A stretch of DNA of 64,000 nt, taken from Saprospiraceae bacterium (GTDB lineage: Bacteria; Bacteroidota; Bacteroidia; Chitinophagales; Saprospiraceae). The notes beneath the pieces are model-generated. The model did no database searches, was not told the DNA's origin, and worked only from the letters and a program-made list of their open reading frames with translations. The translations under genes and the position numbers were made by a program. How positions within the stretch are numbered: the first letter of the stretch is position 1; every line of letters begins with the position of its first letter. Of the stretch, positions 27,801-36,126 are shown piece after piece. The stretch spans positions 186,001 to 250,000 of the forward strand of contig JAHDES010000003.1 of the NCBI GenBank assembly GCA_020628645.1. Direction: 5' to 3'.

Positions 27801-30800
27801 GTACGTATACCTTAACCATAGAAAATGAATATTGGTGTCAAGAAACTCAAACAGTCGTTGTACCAAATACTTATATGACTATTGGTACTATTGTAAATAA
27901 TGGTATTTGTGGAGAAGATGGTTCTATCACAGTCAACATTTCAAGTGGTTCTCCATCTTATCACATTCAATGGTCAGGAGCTGAAAATGGTTCTTTTACC
28001 ACTAATAATCCTTCCTATACAATTAATGATTTGATGTCGGGTACGTATACTGTTTCTGTTACAGATGATAATGGATGTACAGATTATGAAGTATTAAATG
28101 TAGATAATTCTAATTCTTACTTAAATACTAATGTAGTACCAATAACAGGTTCTTGTGGATTAGGCTCTATTTGGATAGATATTAACAATGGACATGCTCC
28201 ATATAAAATTACTTGGGACGGCCCTATTTCTAGTATGGCTAATACAAGTAATGATGGCTATGACATACAAGATATTCCAATGGGGACATACACAATTACA
28301 ATAATAGATGATAATGGTTGTAGTAGTACCCATACAGTAACGGTTAATAGTAATGGTGGTCCGATAGATATTCAACTAAATACTTATCCCGGAAATTGTG
28401 GAGCTAATGGCTCTATCTGGGTAGGTATAGCTAATGGAACTGTTCCTTATACGATTAGTTGGGATGGACCAAGTTCTGGGGCAACAGTAAGCAATAATTC
28501 TAGTTACTCTATTAACGATTTATCAAATGGCACCTATAATATTACGGTAACAGACGATTATGGATGTGTCGCAACAAAATCTATAACTCTAATAAATGGA
28601 GTAGGAAACTTAACAGCTACTGCAACCCCAACTCAAATTACTTGTGGACAATATGGTTCGATTTGGGTTGATATAACGAGTGGCGTGCCAAATTATCAAA
28701 TTGAATGGGATGGCCCAGTTTCTAATTCTATTATTATTAGTGATAATTGGTATAATATTCAAAATCTACCAGCGGGGACATACACCATCACTATTACTGA
28801 CTTTAGTGGATGTAGTATTGTAAAAACTATAGAGGTGATTACAGTAGGAAGTGATCTAAGTATAAGTACTTCTGTCACTCATGAAGCTTGTACTTCTGCA
28901 GGCTCGATTTGGGTAAATATTAATGGCGGAACAGCTCCTTATATAATAGATTGGTCAGGTGCAGCAAATGGAACACAAAATACATCTGGTCAAGGGTATA
29001 ATATTACAAATCTTTGGCAAGGGACATACACCGTTGTTGTAACAGATGCAAATGGTTGTCAAGATTCTCAAACTGTTACTATTAATATTGCTCCTTCTAT
29101 TACAATAAATGCAACAGGTATTGATTGTGTTTGTGGAGATAATGGTTCAATTTGGTTGAGTTTTTCTGGCGGAACAGCCCCTTATACCGTTCAATGGGAT
29201 GGGCCTGCATCAGGAAATGTTACAACAGTAGATCAAAATTATGATATTCTTGATTTGTCATGTGGAAGTTATTCCATTACAGTTACAGATGATAATGGTT
29301 GTACTGCTACGACTTCAATTACGCTTGGACAAAATGGCGGGAATCTAAATGCTAGTCTATGGACGACGGATGCGAATTGTGAGGGTTATGGAGCGATAGA
29401 AGTAACGATAATGGGCGGAGATGCGGATTATAAGATTGATTGGTCGGGAGCGTCAACAGGCACAGCAACTACAAGTAGTACAAACTATAATATATTAAAT
29501 TTAGTAGCAGGAGCTTATACTATTACCGTTACGGATGATAATGGTTGTACAACAACTACATCAACTACGCTTGGACAAAATGGCGGGAATCTAAATGCTA
29601 GTCTATGGACGACGGATGCGAATTGTGGAGGCTATGGAGCGATAGAAGTAACGATAACGGGTGGCGATACAGATTATACGATTGATTGGTCGGGAGCGTC
29701 AACAGGCACAGCTACTACAAGTAATATAAACTATAATATATTAAACTTAGTAGCAGGAGCTTATTCTATTACAGTTACAGATAATAATGGTTGTACAACT
29801 ACAGCACAAACAACAATTAATTCTACAGGAGCATTATCGGTTACTGAAAATACAACAAATGCAGATTGTTGTGATCTAGGAGAAATTGATCTTACAGTAA
29901 CAGGAGGAAGTGGTAATTATACCTATACTTGGAACCCTGCGGTGTCAACATCCAATAGGGCTCAAGACTTAGATGCTGGAATATATGAGGTAACTATTTC
30001 TGATGGAACTTCTTGTTCCACAACAGCGTCTTATACTATTTATAATACATGTGTATGTGAAGATATTTTCACAGTAGATACCATTTATCATGCTGGTACA
30101 AATGATCTAGACTATTGTGTACCTATTCCTTATTTAGATCGAACAATTTATGATATTATCCTAGATTCTCAACCTTATAACTTACCTACAGATCCATGTG
30201 ATTTAGATACGATTATCTATTATTCATATGCAGTAGTTTTTGGTCAAGGAAATAGTGGACCATATGAAATAACTTCTTGGAATGCACACGGACAGCAATT
30301 CTCTGGTATTGTCAATGACATGGATGCCTTAACAGATTCTTTAAATGCATGGGATCCTGCTGGAAATTGGATTCATCAACCTTCTATATTTACTATTTCT
30401 GGTGGAGATAATTCTTCTAATTATGCTAATATTGAAATCAAACATTTGGGGTCTGGTGTAACGGCAACTATCCAAACTAATTATACAAGTGTAGCATTTG
30501 GATTTGAAGTAACTATAGATGGTACACCGGGAACACACGAACTAGTAGTTACCGATACGACTACCTGTTGTTCAGATACTTTAATTATTGTCATTAGCGA
30601 TAATTGTGATTTAGCAACTAATCTTTCAAAAACAGATGCGATCTGTGACTTAGATGGTTCAATTCAAGTAAGCTGGACAGGGGGTGCTACGCCTTATGAC
30701 ATTGAATGGTCTGGACAAGAAACAGGTTCTGCAACAGCTGCTAGTTCACCTTATACGATTTCAGGGTTAGATCCTGGAAATTATACAGTCAAAGTAACAG

Positions 30801-33800
30801 ATTATAATGGATGTTCTGAGACAAAATCAATTTATGTAGGTCAATCAGTTGGAAATTTAGCTTTATCAACTACCGTTACGAATGGAGTTTGTGGAGCCAA
30901 TGGATCTATTGGAACAAATATAAGTGGTGGCACAGCACCATACGAAATAACATGGAATGGAACAGTAAATGGTACCTTTACTACCAACAATTCAACCTAT
31001 GACATTACAAATTTACCAAGTGGCACTTATGTAGTAAAAGTGACAGATGCCAATTGGTGTATGGATACCGAAACTGTTGTCATTTCTAATGGGAATAATA
31101 GTCTATCTACATCAACAGAAGTTGTTAATGGTACTTGTGGTACTTTAGGAAGTATTTGGGTAACGATTAATAGTGGTATAGCAGACTATTTAATTAGCTG
31201 GTCAGGTCCTTCAAATGGTTCTACAACGACTAGTAACTCTAACTATGCTATTTCTAACCTTTCATCAGGATCATATACTATTACAGTAAGTGATTCTAAT
31301 GGTTGTACATCTGCAGAAACCGTAACAGTCAATAATAGTAATGGTAGTTTCTCTATTATTGCTGCGAGTAATAATGGAATCTGTGGCAGCAATGGAAGTA
31401 TTGATGTATCTATGTCTGGTGGGACAGCAGATTATACGATTACTTGGAATGGTCCCGTGAATGGTTCTGTTACTCAAAGTTCTACTGACTATACAATATC
31501 AAGTTTGCCTATCGGATCATACAATGTTACGGTAGTAGATGCCAATGGTTGTGGTCAATCAACAACTGTGAGTATAGGAAACAGTAGTGGACTAAGTGTT
31601 TCTACCACCCCTTACACAGCATATTGTGGGCAAGGAGGATCTATCTGGATAGATATTACTGGAGGCACAGCAGATTATACCATTACATGGTCGGGGCCTT
31701 CATCTGGTTCAGCTACAACTAGTGATATGAGCTATGAAATTATTGATTTAACGAATGGCACTTATACTGTTAATGTTACAGGTTCAAATGGTTGTTCAGA
31801 TACAGAAGTTGTAACAATTGGTAATAGTAATAATAATTTTTCTTTTAGTACTGTGGTTACTAATACTTCTTGTAATTCTTTAGGAAGTATAGAATTGAAC
31901 ATTACAGGCGGAGCTGGAGATTTTACCGTTTCATGGTCTGGTGCTTCAACAGGTACTACTACAATATCAACTAATACATACACAATTACTGATTTAGGAG
32001 CCGGTACGTACACCATAATGCTTACGGATAATAATGGCTGTAGCACCAGTCAAACTGTTAGTATTTATAATACTGTAGGAAATCTAAGTCTAAGTGCTAG
32101 TCCAACCAATGCTTATTGTGGTGTATCCGGTTCAATTTGGTTAAATATAAGTGGTGGCACAGCAGATTATACGATTAGTTGGACAGGCGCATCAACTGGC
32201 ACGGCGACGAGTACGTCTTCTTCTTATGATATTACGAATTTACTAGCAGGCTCTTATACAATTAATGTAACCGATGGTAATGGTTGTACAGCAAGTACTA
32301 CGACAACAGTTGGTTCAACAGGTGGAAACCTTAGTTTGAATGCATCACCGACGGATGCTTATTGTGGCGTAAATGGTTCGATTTGGTTAACGATAAGCGG
32401 TGGCACAGCAGATTATACGATCAGTTGGTCGGGTGCATCAACTGGCTCTGCGACGAGCACGTCTTCTTCTTATGATATTACGAATTTACCAGCAGGCTCT
32501 TATACAATTAATGTAACCGATGGTAATGGTTGTACAGTAAGTACTACTACAACAATTGGTACCACAGGTGGAAATCTTAGTTTAAATGCATCACCGACAG
32601 ATGCTTATTGTGGCGTAAATGGTTCGATTTGGTTAACGATAAATGGCGGTACAGCAGATTATACAATTAGTTGGTCGGGTGCATCAACTGGCTCTGCGAC
32701 GAGTACGTCTTCTTCTTATGATATTACGAATTTATCAGCAGGCTCTTATACAATTAATGTAACCGACGGTAATGGTTGTACAGCGAGTACAACTGCAATA
32801 GTTGGTTCAAATGGAGGTAATCTAAGTGTAGACGCCACAGCAACAGATATGTATTGTGGTATTCAAGGCTCTATTTGGTTAATTATTTCAGGTGGAAATC
32901 CAACCTATACCATTACATGGACAGGACCTTCCTCTGGAACAGGGACTTCAAATACTACGGCTTTTGATATTCCTAATCTAGATGCTGGAACTTACATTGT
33001 TACTATTACTGATCAAAATGGCTGTAGCATTACAGAAACATTAGTAGTTAATAATAATTCAGGAAGTCTTAGTCTTACGGCTACACCAACCAATGCAGCT
33101 TGTGGTGTTCCTGGTTCTATTTGGTTAAATATTTCAGGAGGAACCGCTCCATATTTTATTGAATGGACGGGTGATGCTACAGGTAATGCCACATCATCTT
33201 CCTCTAATTTTGATATTCCTAATTTGAGTGCAGGCACCTATACTGTTGAAGTGACAGATGCAAATGCTTGTACAACAACGGAGACGGTGACAGTATCAAA
33301 TAGTGGAAGTAATCTTTCTGTGGTTGCTAATCCTACAAATGTTGTTTGTGGTACAGCTGGATCAATTTGGGTAACAATTACGGGAGGTAGTGCAGATTAT
33401 ACCATTACATGGACAGGACCTTCTTCTGGTTCAGCTACAACTAATAATTCAGCCTTTGATATTACTAATCTAGGAATGGGAGATTATACGATTACAGTTA
33501 CTGATGCAACAGGCTGTAGTACAGTTCAAACAGCTACTGTAGGTGGAAGTATTGCCTTAGCAGCAACCATAACTCCAAATAATGGTTCTTGTGGAAATGG
33601 TGATGGTTCAATTAGTATTATGATAAATAATGGTAGCCCTAATTATACTGTTTTCTGGACAGGACCAGTCAGTGATAATGCCGTGATTTCAACGAATGAT
33701 ATTTCAATAGATAATTTACCAACAGGAACATACACCGTTTCTATTGAAGATGCTAATGGATGTAATCATGTAGAGACAGTATCCATTTATAATACGAATG

Positions 33801-35716
33801 GAGCACCAGTTGCGGGTTTTAGTTCTATAGCAAACGTCTTGACTTTATCTACAACAAATACTTCTTCAAGTGGAAATTATACTTGGGATTTTGGAGATGG
33901 AACTACTTCTTCTGCTAGCAATCCAACTTATGCTTTCTGTGATGAAGGAACATACAATGTTTGTTTAACCGTAACGAATACTTGTGGAAGTGATACACAT
34001 TGTGAAATGGTTACTGTAACAATTCCATCTGGAACAGCACGACTTCAAGTTAGTGACGTTGGTGCTTCTCCTGGAAATATGATTAGCATACCTGTTACGA
34101 TAGAAGATTGCGATTTAATCGCATCATTAGCTGGTTCAATAGAAGTTGCAGATCCATCTGTAGCAACAATCACGGGCTTAACGCCTGCGAAAATTGCTCC
34201 TCAATTCTTTAGTGCAAATAATACCTTTAATTATTATGACAATAATGGTCAAGGCATTCCAGTTGCTGATGGAGATGTGTTATTTTATATTGATGTTACA
34301 GTTACAGGCACAGGAGGAGAAATAACAACAATATCCTTAACAAACAATCCATTGATGATTGAATTAGGAACGATTGTAAATGGTGCAACAACTATTCTTC
34401 CTCATGTAGCATTGAAAGGTACACTTACAGTATCCTCCTCCTTAGTAGTAACAGGAAATATCATGACCTATTGGGATGAAGGTGTAGAAGATGCAGAAGT
34501 AATGTTTACAAGTCCATCTTATTCTGCCATGGAAATGACAGATGCAAATGGAGAATATATGAATCCTGATGTTCCTTCTCATGAAGAATATGTGATTCAA
34601 CCATTCAAAGACATCAATGACGAAAACGGTCTTTCTACTTATGCATTATTTGTTGGGCAACAATTTATCTTAGGAATGAATCCCGAAGAAATTTCTTCAC
34701 CTTATCAAATTATTGCAGGTGATGCTAACTGTAGCAATTCATTCACCACCTTAGATTTATTTATCATCCAACAATTGATTATTGGAACAAATGACGCCTT
34801 AAATGATTGTCCTTCATGGGTGTTTGTTGCAGAAGGTTCAGCTATGCCATCGAATTATGATGCGTATAATGTATTCCCTTATTCCAATTGTGATACGATG
34901 ATGTTGACACAAGATACTATTGCCAATTTTGTAGGTGTCAAAGTAGGGGATATTCTTGGTCATGCTAATCCAAATAATTTTAGTAACAATGAAGCGGATC
35001 AACGTAATTTAGATGAGTTGTATTTAGTTGCTAATAAGAAAACTTACGAAGCAGGAGAATTAGTAGAACTAAGATTTAGAAGTTCTAATTTTGAGGATAT
35101 TGCAAGTTATCAAATGGGCTTAGCATTCGATCAAACGAAACTAGAATTTATTGATTATACTGCGCCAACACATTCTAACTTAGCGGCTACTGCTATAGGA
35201 ACAGCGGAGGCTAACAAAGGAAAGTTAAGAGCAAGTTGGTTTAGTACTATTGGAAGTGGTATTACACTTAATGATACAGAAGAATTATTTGTTCTTCAAT
35301 TTAGTGCCACAACAGCAATAGATGATATTAGTACATTACTGTCTATTTCATCTGAAGATATTCATGCAGAGGCACATACAAGTACTTTAGAACAATTAGA
35401 TATTGTTTTAGAATTTGTAGACGAAACATCTACTTCTACATTAGACTTGGATAAAGCAACTTATGTTTTACATCAAAATACACCAAATCCATTTAAGGAT
35501 ATTACAACAATTCAGTTTGAATTGCCAATGCCAATGGAGGCGGAACTCGTAATTCATAATCAAGTTGGAGCAGAAATTTATCGTCTAGAAGGAAAATATA
35601 CTCAAGGTCTCCATACAATTACACTAGATAAAGACATACTTACAAAAGGCGTGTATTATTACACCTTGAAGACGAAAGACTTCACAACTACACGCTCAAT
35701 GATTTCAATCGAATAA
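24845..35716 (+). CDS. Giant T9SS-secreted SprB-like adhesin with Kazal, PPC, cohesin/dockerin-like and PKD modules
   Basis: A 3623-residue surface protein. Approximate order: signal peptide 1-28; dockerin-like calcium loops 36-125 (DVNNNGRVNAVDLLYI, DVDGNGAIDDDDIDGV); cohesin-like domain 136-280; four Kazal-like Cys modules 298-499 (such as CGCNDVTYSNSCYAEA); two PPC-like modules 509-762; SprB-type repeats 1-12 at 766-1734; a unique insert 1735-1921; repeats 13-25 at 1922-2988; PKD domain 2989-3060 (YTWDFGDGTTS); a second cohesin-like domain, a carboxypeptidase-regulatory-like segment and dockerin-like loop to ~3310; a third cohesin-like domain 3392-3526; type A T9SS sorting domain from 3536. 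SprB is the mobile gliding adhesin of Flavobacterium; adhesion here is inferred. The frame is intact along its whole length, so it is under selection. Confidence 0.93.
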   Translation: MMRKVLKRFIVALVAIICALGYAPLFSQTTNTFDVWPGDVNNNGRVNAVDLLYIGHEYGKTGPTRTIPSTIFLEQEGFEWNETFEDSLYPIDIGYADVDGNGAIDDDDIDGVRANFGLERNQVFTDGYQTGVEGVDPELILETSSYSINEGTVLDVTIKLGETINVSDFHGIAFQLSYNPELIEDNTTIDFSLDNNSWIASSNSNELKIVDEIESSPSQNRTQLGITKTNGFGLSGGGTIGIFSFIIEDIVITPKDTLIIEVDSVRMVDSEFKTVPVSLQNARIEVEVNQGDRNSATDCPKVYEFVVASNGVTYMNSCYAEADGQTLYTVGTGFGECIDPASIQAEPECESTESNQVCGCNGQTFQNPCYAEAAGVLSYTSGPCTANCYDPNLAQSSGYIDIDSDTGILTHKCGDFTYDPVCACNGVTYNNPCLAEASGIQSYTPGTCENACVNPALINSDPQCPENYDPVCGCNDVTYSNSCYAEAAGIQSHTPGACGTGGGTEVGWCSTVETIYCGDFLLDETTIGQPNNIVEYSILPNYTLLGPDKIYKINKTTPGDLQIVLEITTPNLDLDLFLLSGDCNDYDVVDGSYTSNATSNLETITYNNAPIGTYYIVVDGEFPSSQGNYRLEVSCGYLDCSNTQNLDCGHTFNYNNAYGSDDISLYSCNNISCAENNGPEVVHTFTTTATGQVDIYLSNLSANLELYLLNACDRESCMENSTNPGTNNEHISAYLPPGTYYVVVDGYNGATSNYNLLVDCVSSCNLNVTVTTTNSSCGQNSGSINVSSTGGTPGYVVTYDGPVSGSFYTYSSNCTIYNLPPGVYTVTKTDVNGCSDSEIVTVNDGSNLMINTWTTDPICGMGGAIEVTVSNGVGPYTVSVTGPKNVSLTSISNTFNITDLVPGTYTIQVTDAYGCVSLETVTLGDNNTGFTYTATPFPASCGSLGYIHVWIPDNNDAPYNILLNGPVSGFNSTNSNDFNIINLPGGTYTLTIENEYWCQETQTVVVPNTYMTIGTIVNNGICGEDGSITVNISSGSPSYHIQWSGAENGSFTTNNPSYTINDLMSGTYTVSVTDDNGCTDYEVLNVDNSNSYLNTNVVPITGSCGLGSIWIDINNGHAPYKITWDGPISSMANTSNDGYDIQDIPMGTYTITIIDDNGCSSTHTVTVNSNGGPIDIQLNTYPGNCGANGSIWVGIANGTVPYTISWDGPSSGATVSNNSSYSINDLSNGTYNITVTDDYGCVATKSITLINGVGNLTATATPTQITCGQYGSIWVDITSGVPNYQIEWDGPVSNSIIISDNWYNIQNLPAGTYTITITDFSGCSIVKTIEVITVGSDLSISTSVTHEACTSAGSIWVNINGGTAPYIIDWSGAANGTQNTSGQGYNITNLWQGTYTVVVTDANGCQDSQTVTINIAPSITINATGIDCVCGDNGSIWLSFSGGTAPYTVQWDGPASGNVTTVDQNYDILDLSCGSYSITVTDDNGCTATTSITLGQNGGNLNASLWTTDANCEGYGAIEVTIMGGDADYKIDWSGASTGTATTSSTNYNILNLVAGAYTITVTDDNGCTTTTSTTLGQNGGNLNASLWTTDANCGGYGAIEVTITGGDTDYTIDWSGASTGTATTSNINYNILNLVAGAYSITVTDNNGCTTTAQTTINSTGALSVTENTTNADCCDLGEIDLTVTGGSGNYTYTWNPAVSTSNRAQDLDAGIYEVTISDGTSCSTTASYTIYNTCVCEDIFTVDTIYHAGTNDLDYCVPIPYLDRTIYDIILDSQPYNLPTDPCDLDTIIYYSYAVVFGQGNSGPYEITSWNAHGQQFSGIVNDMDALTDSLNAWDPAGNWIHQPSIFTISGGDNSSNYANIEIKHLGSGVTATIQTNYTSVAFGFEVTIDGTPGTHELVVTDTTTCCSDTLIIVISDNCDLATNLSKTDAICDLDGSIQVSWTGGATPYDIEWSGQETGSATAASSPYTISGLDPGNYTVKVTDYNGCSETKSIYVGQSVGNLALSTTVTNGVCGANGSIGTNISGGTAPYEITWNGTVNGTFTTNNSTYDITNLPSGTYVVKVTDANWCMDTETVVISNGNNSLSTSTEVVNGTCGTLGSIWVTINSGIADYLISWSGPSNGSTTTSNSNYAISNLSSGSYTITVSDSNGCTSAETVTVNNSNGSFSIIAASNNGICGSNGSIDVSMSGGTADYTITWNGPVNGSVTQSSTDYTISSLPIGSYNVTVVDANGCGQSTTVSIGNSSGLSVSTTPYTAYCGQGGSIWIDITGGTADYTITWSGPSSGSATTSDMSYEIIDLTNGTYTVNVTGSNGCSDTEVVTIGNSNNNFSFSTVVTNTSCNSLGSIELNITGGAGDFTVSWSGASTGTTTISTNTYTITDLGAGTYTIMLTDNNGCSTSQTVSIYNTVGNLSLSASPTNAYCGVSGSIWLNISGGTADYTISWTGASTGTATSTSSSYDITNLLAGSYTINVTDGNGCTASTTTTVGSTGGNLSLNASPTDAYCGVNGSIWLTISGGTADYTISWSGASTGSATSTSSSYDITNLPAGSYTINVTDGNGCTVSTTTTIGTTGGNLSLNASPTDAYCGVNGSIWLTINGGTADYTISWSGASTGSATSTSSSYDITNLSAGSYTINVTDGNGCTASTTAIVGSNGGNLSVDATATDMYCGIQGSIWLIISGGNPTYTITWTGPSSGTGTSNTTAFDIPNLDAGTYIVTITDQNGCSITETLVVNNNSGSLSLTATPTNAACGVPGSIWLNISGGTAPYFIEWTGDATGNATSSSSNFDIPNLSAGTYTVEVTDANACTTTETVTVSNSGSNLSVVANPTNVVCGTAGSIWVTITGGSADYTITWTGPSSGSATTNNSAFDITNLGMGDYTITVTDATGCSTVQTATVGGSIALAATITPNNGSCGNGDGSISIMINNGSPNYTVFWTGPVSDNAVISTNDISIDNLPTGTYTVSIEDANGCNHVETVSIYNTNGAPVAGFSSIANVLTLSTTNTSSSGNYTWDFGDGTTSSASNPTYAFCDEGTYNVCLTVTNTCGSDTHCEMVTVTIPSGTARLQVSDVGASPGNMISIPVTIEDCDLIASLAGSIEVADPSVATITGLTPAKIAPQFFSANNTFNYYDNNGQGIPVADGDVLFYIDVTVTGTGGEITTISLTNNPLMIELGTIVNGATTILPHVALKGTLTVSSSLVVTGNIMTYWDEGVEDAEVMFTSPSYSAMEMTDANGEYMNPDVPSHEEYVIQPFKDINDENGLSTYALFVGQQFILGMNPEEISSPYQIIAGDANCSNSFTTLDLFIIQQLIIGTNDALNDCPSWVFVAEGSAMPSNYDAYNVFPYSNCDTMMLTQDTIANFVGVKVGDILGHANPNNFSNNEADQRNLDELYLVANKKTYEAGELVELRFRSSNFEDIASYQMGLAFDQTKLEFIDYTAPTHSNLAATAIGTAEANKGKLRASWFSTIGSGITLNDTEELFVLQFSATTAIDDISTLLSISSEDIHAEAHTSTLEQLDIVLEFVDETSTSTLDLDKATYVLHQNTPNPFKDITTIQFELPMPMEAELVIHNQVGAEIYRLEGKYTQGLHTITLDKDILTKGVYYYTLKTKDFTTTRSMISIE
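27140..30045 (+). repeat. SprB-type repeat block A, units 1-12
   Basis: Twelve in-frame protein repeats of ~80-82 residues (usually 246 bases). Unit pattern: Cys near residue 12, GSIWV, GGTAPYTI, W(S/D/T)GP, then L..GTYTITVTDDNGC. Units 1-9 are diverged; units 10 and 11 are nearly identical in DNA; unit 12 is shorter and degenerate. Confidence 0.9.
29341..29832 (+). repeat. Recently duplicated SprB units 10 and 11
   Basis: Two 246-base units (29341-29586 and 29587-29832) share long identical stretches, including the first ~40 bases and most of the middle. Their codons are more GC-rich (gcg, acg, ggg) than those of neighbouring units. This indicates a recent tandem duplication. Confidence 0.85.
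30608..33808 (+). repeat. SprB-type repeat block B, units 13-25
   Basis: Thirteen units averaging 246 bases with the same two-Cys pattern. Ends just before the PKD domain. The last unit has a modified opening (CGNGDGSISIMINNGSPNY). Confidence 0.9.
32081..32818 (+). repeat. Three near-identical SprB units (19, 20, 21)
   Basis: Units start at 32081, 32327 and 32573, exactly 246 bases apart, with few differences, most of them synonymous. Units 20 and 21 are the closest pair. This is the second recent amplification point in the array. Confidence 0.88.
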
Positions 35717-35730
35717 AAATTGCTAAATCT

Positions 35731-35806
35731 AAATTTGTTTTGAGGGGAGTTTGTCAAATTTGGTCTTGAACCCTTATTTGATAGACCCCTTCCTCAAAGC
35801 AATTTT
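35731..35806 (+). terminator. Large stem-loop after the giant adhesin gene
   Basis: AAATTTGTTTTGAGG (35731-35745) pairs with CCTCAAAGCAATTTT (35792-35806) with one wobble and one mismatch. A nested stem GGTCT (35762-35766) / AGACC (35784-35788) lies inside. The right arm ends in a T-run. A terminator is likely; the 46-base interior is longer than usual. Confidence 0.5.
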
Positions 35807-35890
35807 ATACTAGTAAACGTATTCATTTTCCCAGATGAATGCCTTGGCAATGCCATATCTCAAAACAAAAAGTTAAGCTAGAAAATCAAC

Positions 35891-36075
35891 TAAATATCAA
35901 TATTTTAAAAAGTAATACGAAATTGAATAAGTGATTTCGTAAATCACACCTTAAACGTATCCCCGACTTTGCAGGTACGGGATTCAAGAAAATGCCGATT
36001 TGAAAAAATCAAAAATTATATACGAAAGGATTTTTCAATTTGGTATAAATATCAACATTTTAAAAAGTAATACAG
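35891..36075. repeat. 30-bp imperfect direct repeat, 155 bp apart
   Basis: TAAATATCAATATTTTAAAA and the ten bases after it (35891-35920) recur at 36046-36075 with a single T/C change before the last few bases. The copies are 155 bases apart start to start. They may be a duplicated promoter or regulatory site, or the ends of a small element. Confidence 0.6.
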
Positions 36076-36126
36076 AAAATAGGATTTAATTTTTCGTATT
36101 GCTAACAGTTTAAAAACATCAACATT

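Larger units (their letters stand above)
35717..36126. other. Intergenic region between the two surface-protein genes
   Basis: About 410 bases without a gene. It holds a long stem-loop at 35731-35806, a 30-bp direct repeat, and a GC-rich motif at 35961-35984 that recurs at 53664. No clear -7 box for the downstream gene was found. Confidence 0.55.

Noticed and set aside
28160-33237. Several minus-strand open frames inside the giant adhesin gene
   Set aside because: They are opposite-strand shadows of a low-complexity repeat array with biased codons; none has a recognisable domain or start context.
27140-33808. CRISPR-like regular DNA repeats
   Set aside because: The 246-base period is in frame with one open reading frame and encodes SprB-type protein repeats; there are no short repeats with unique spacers.
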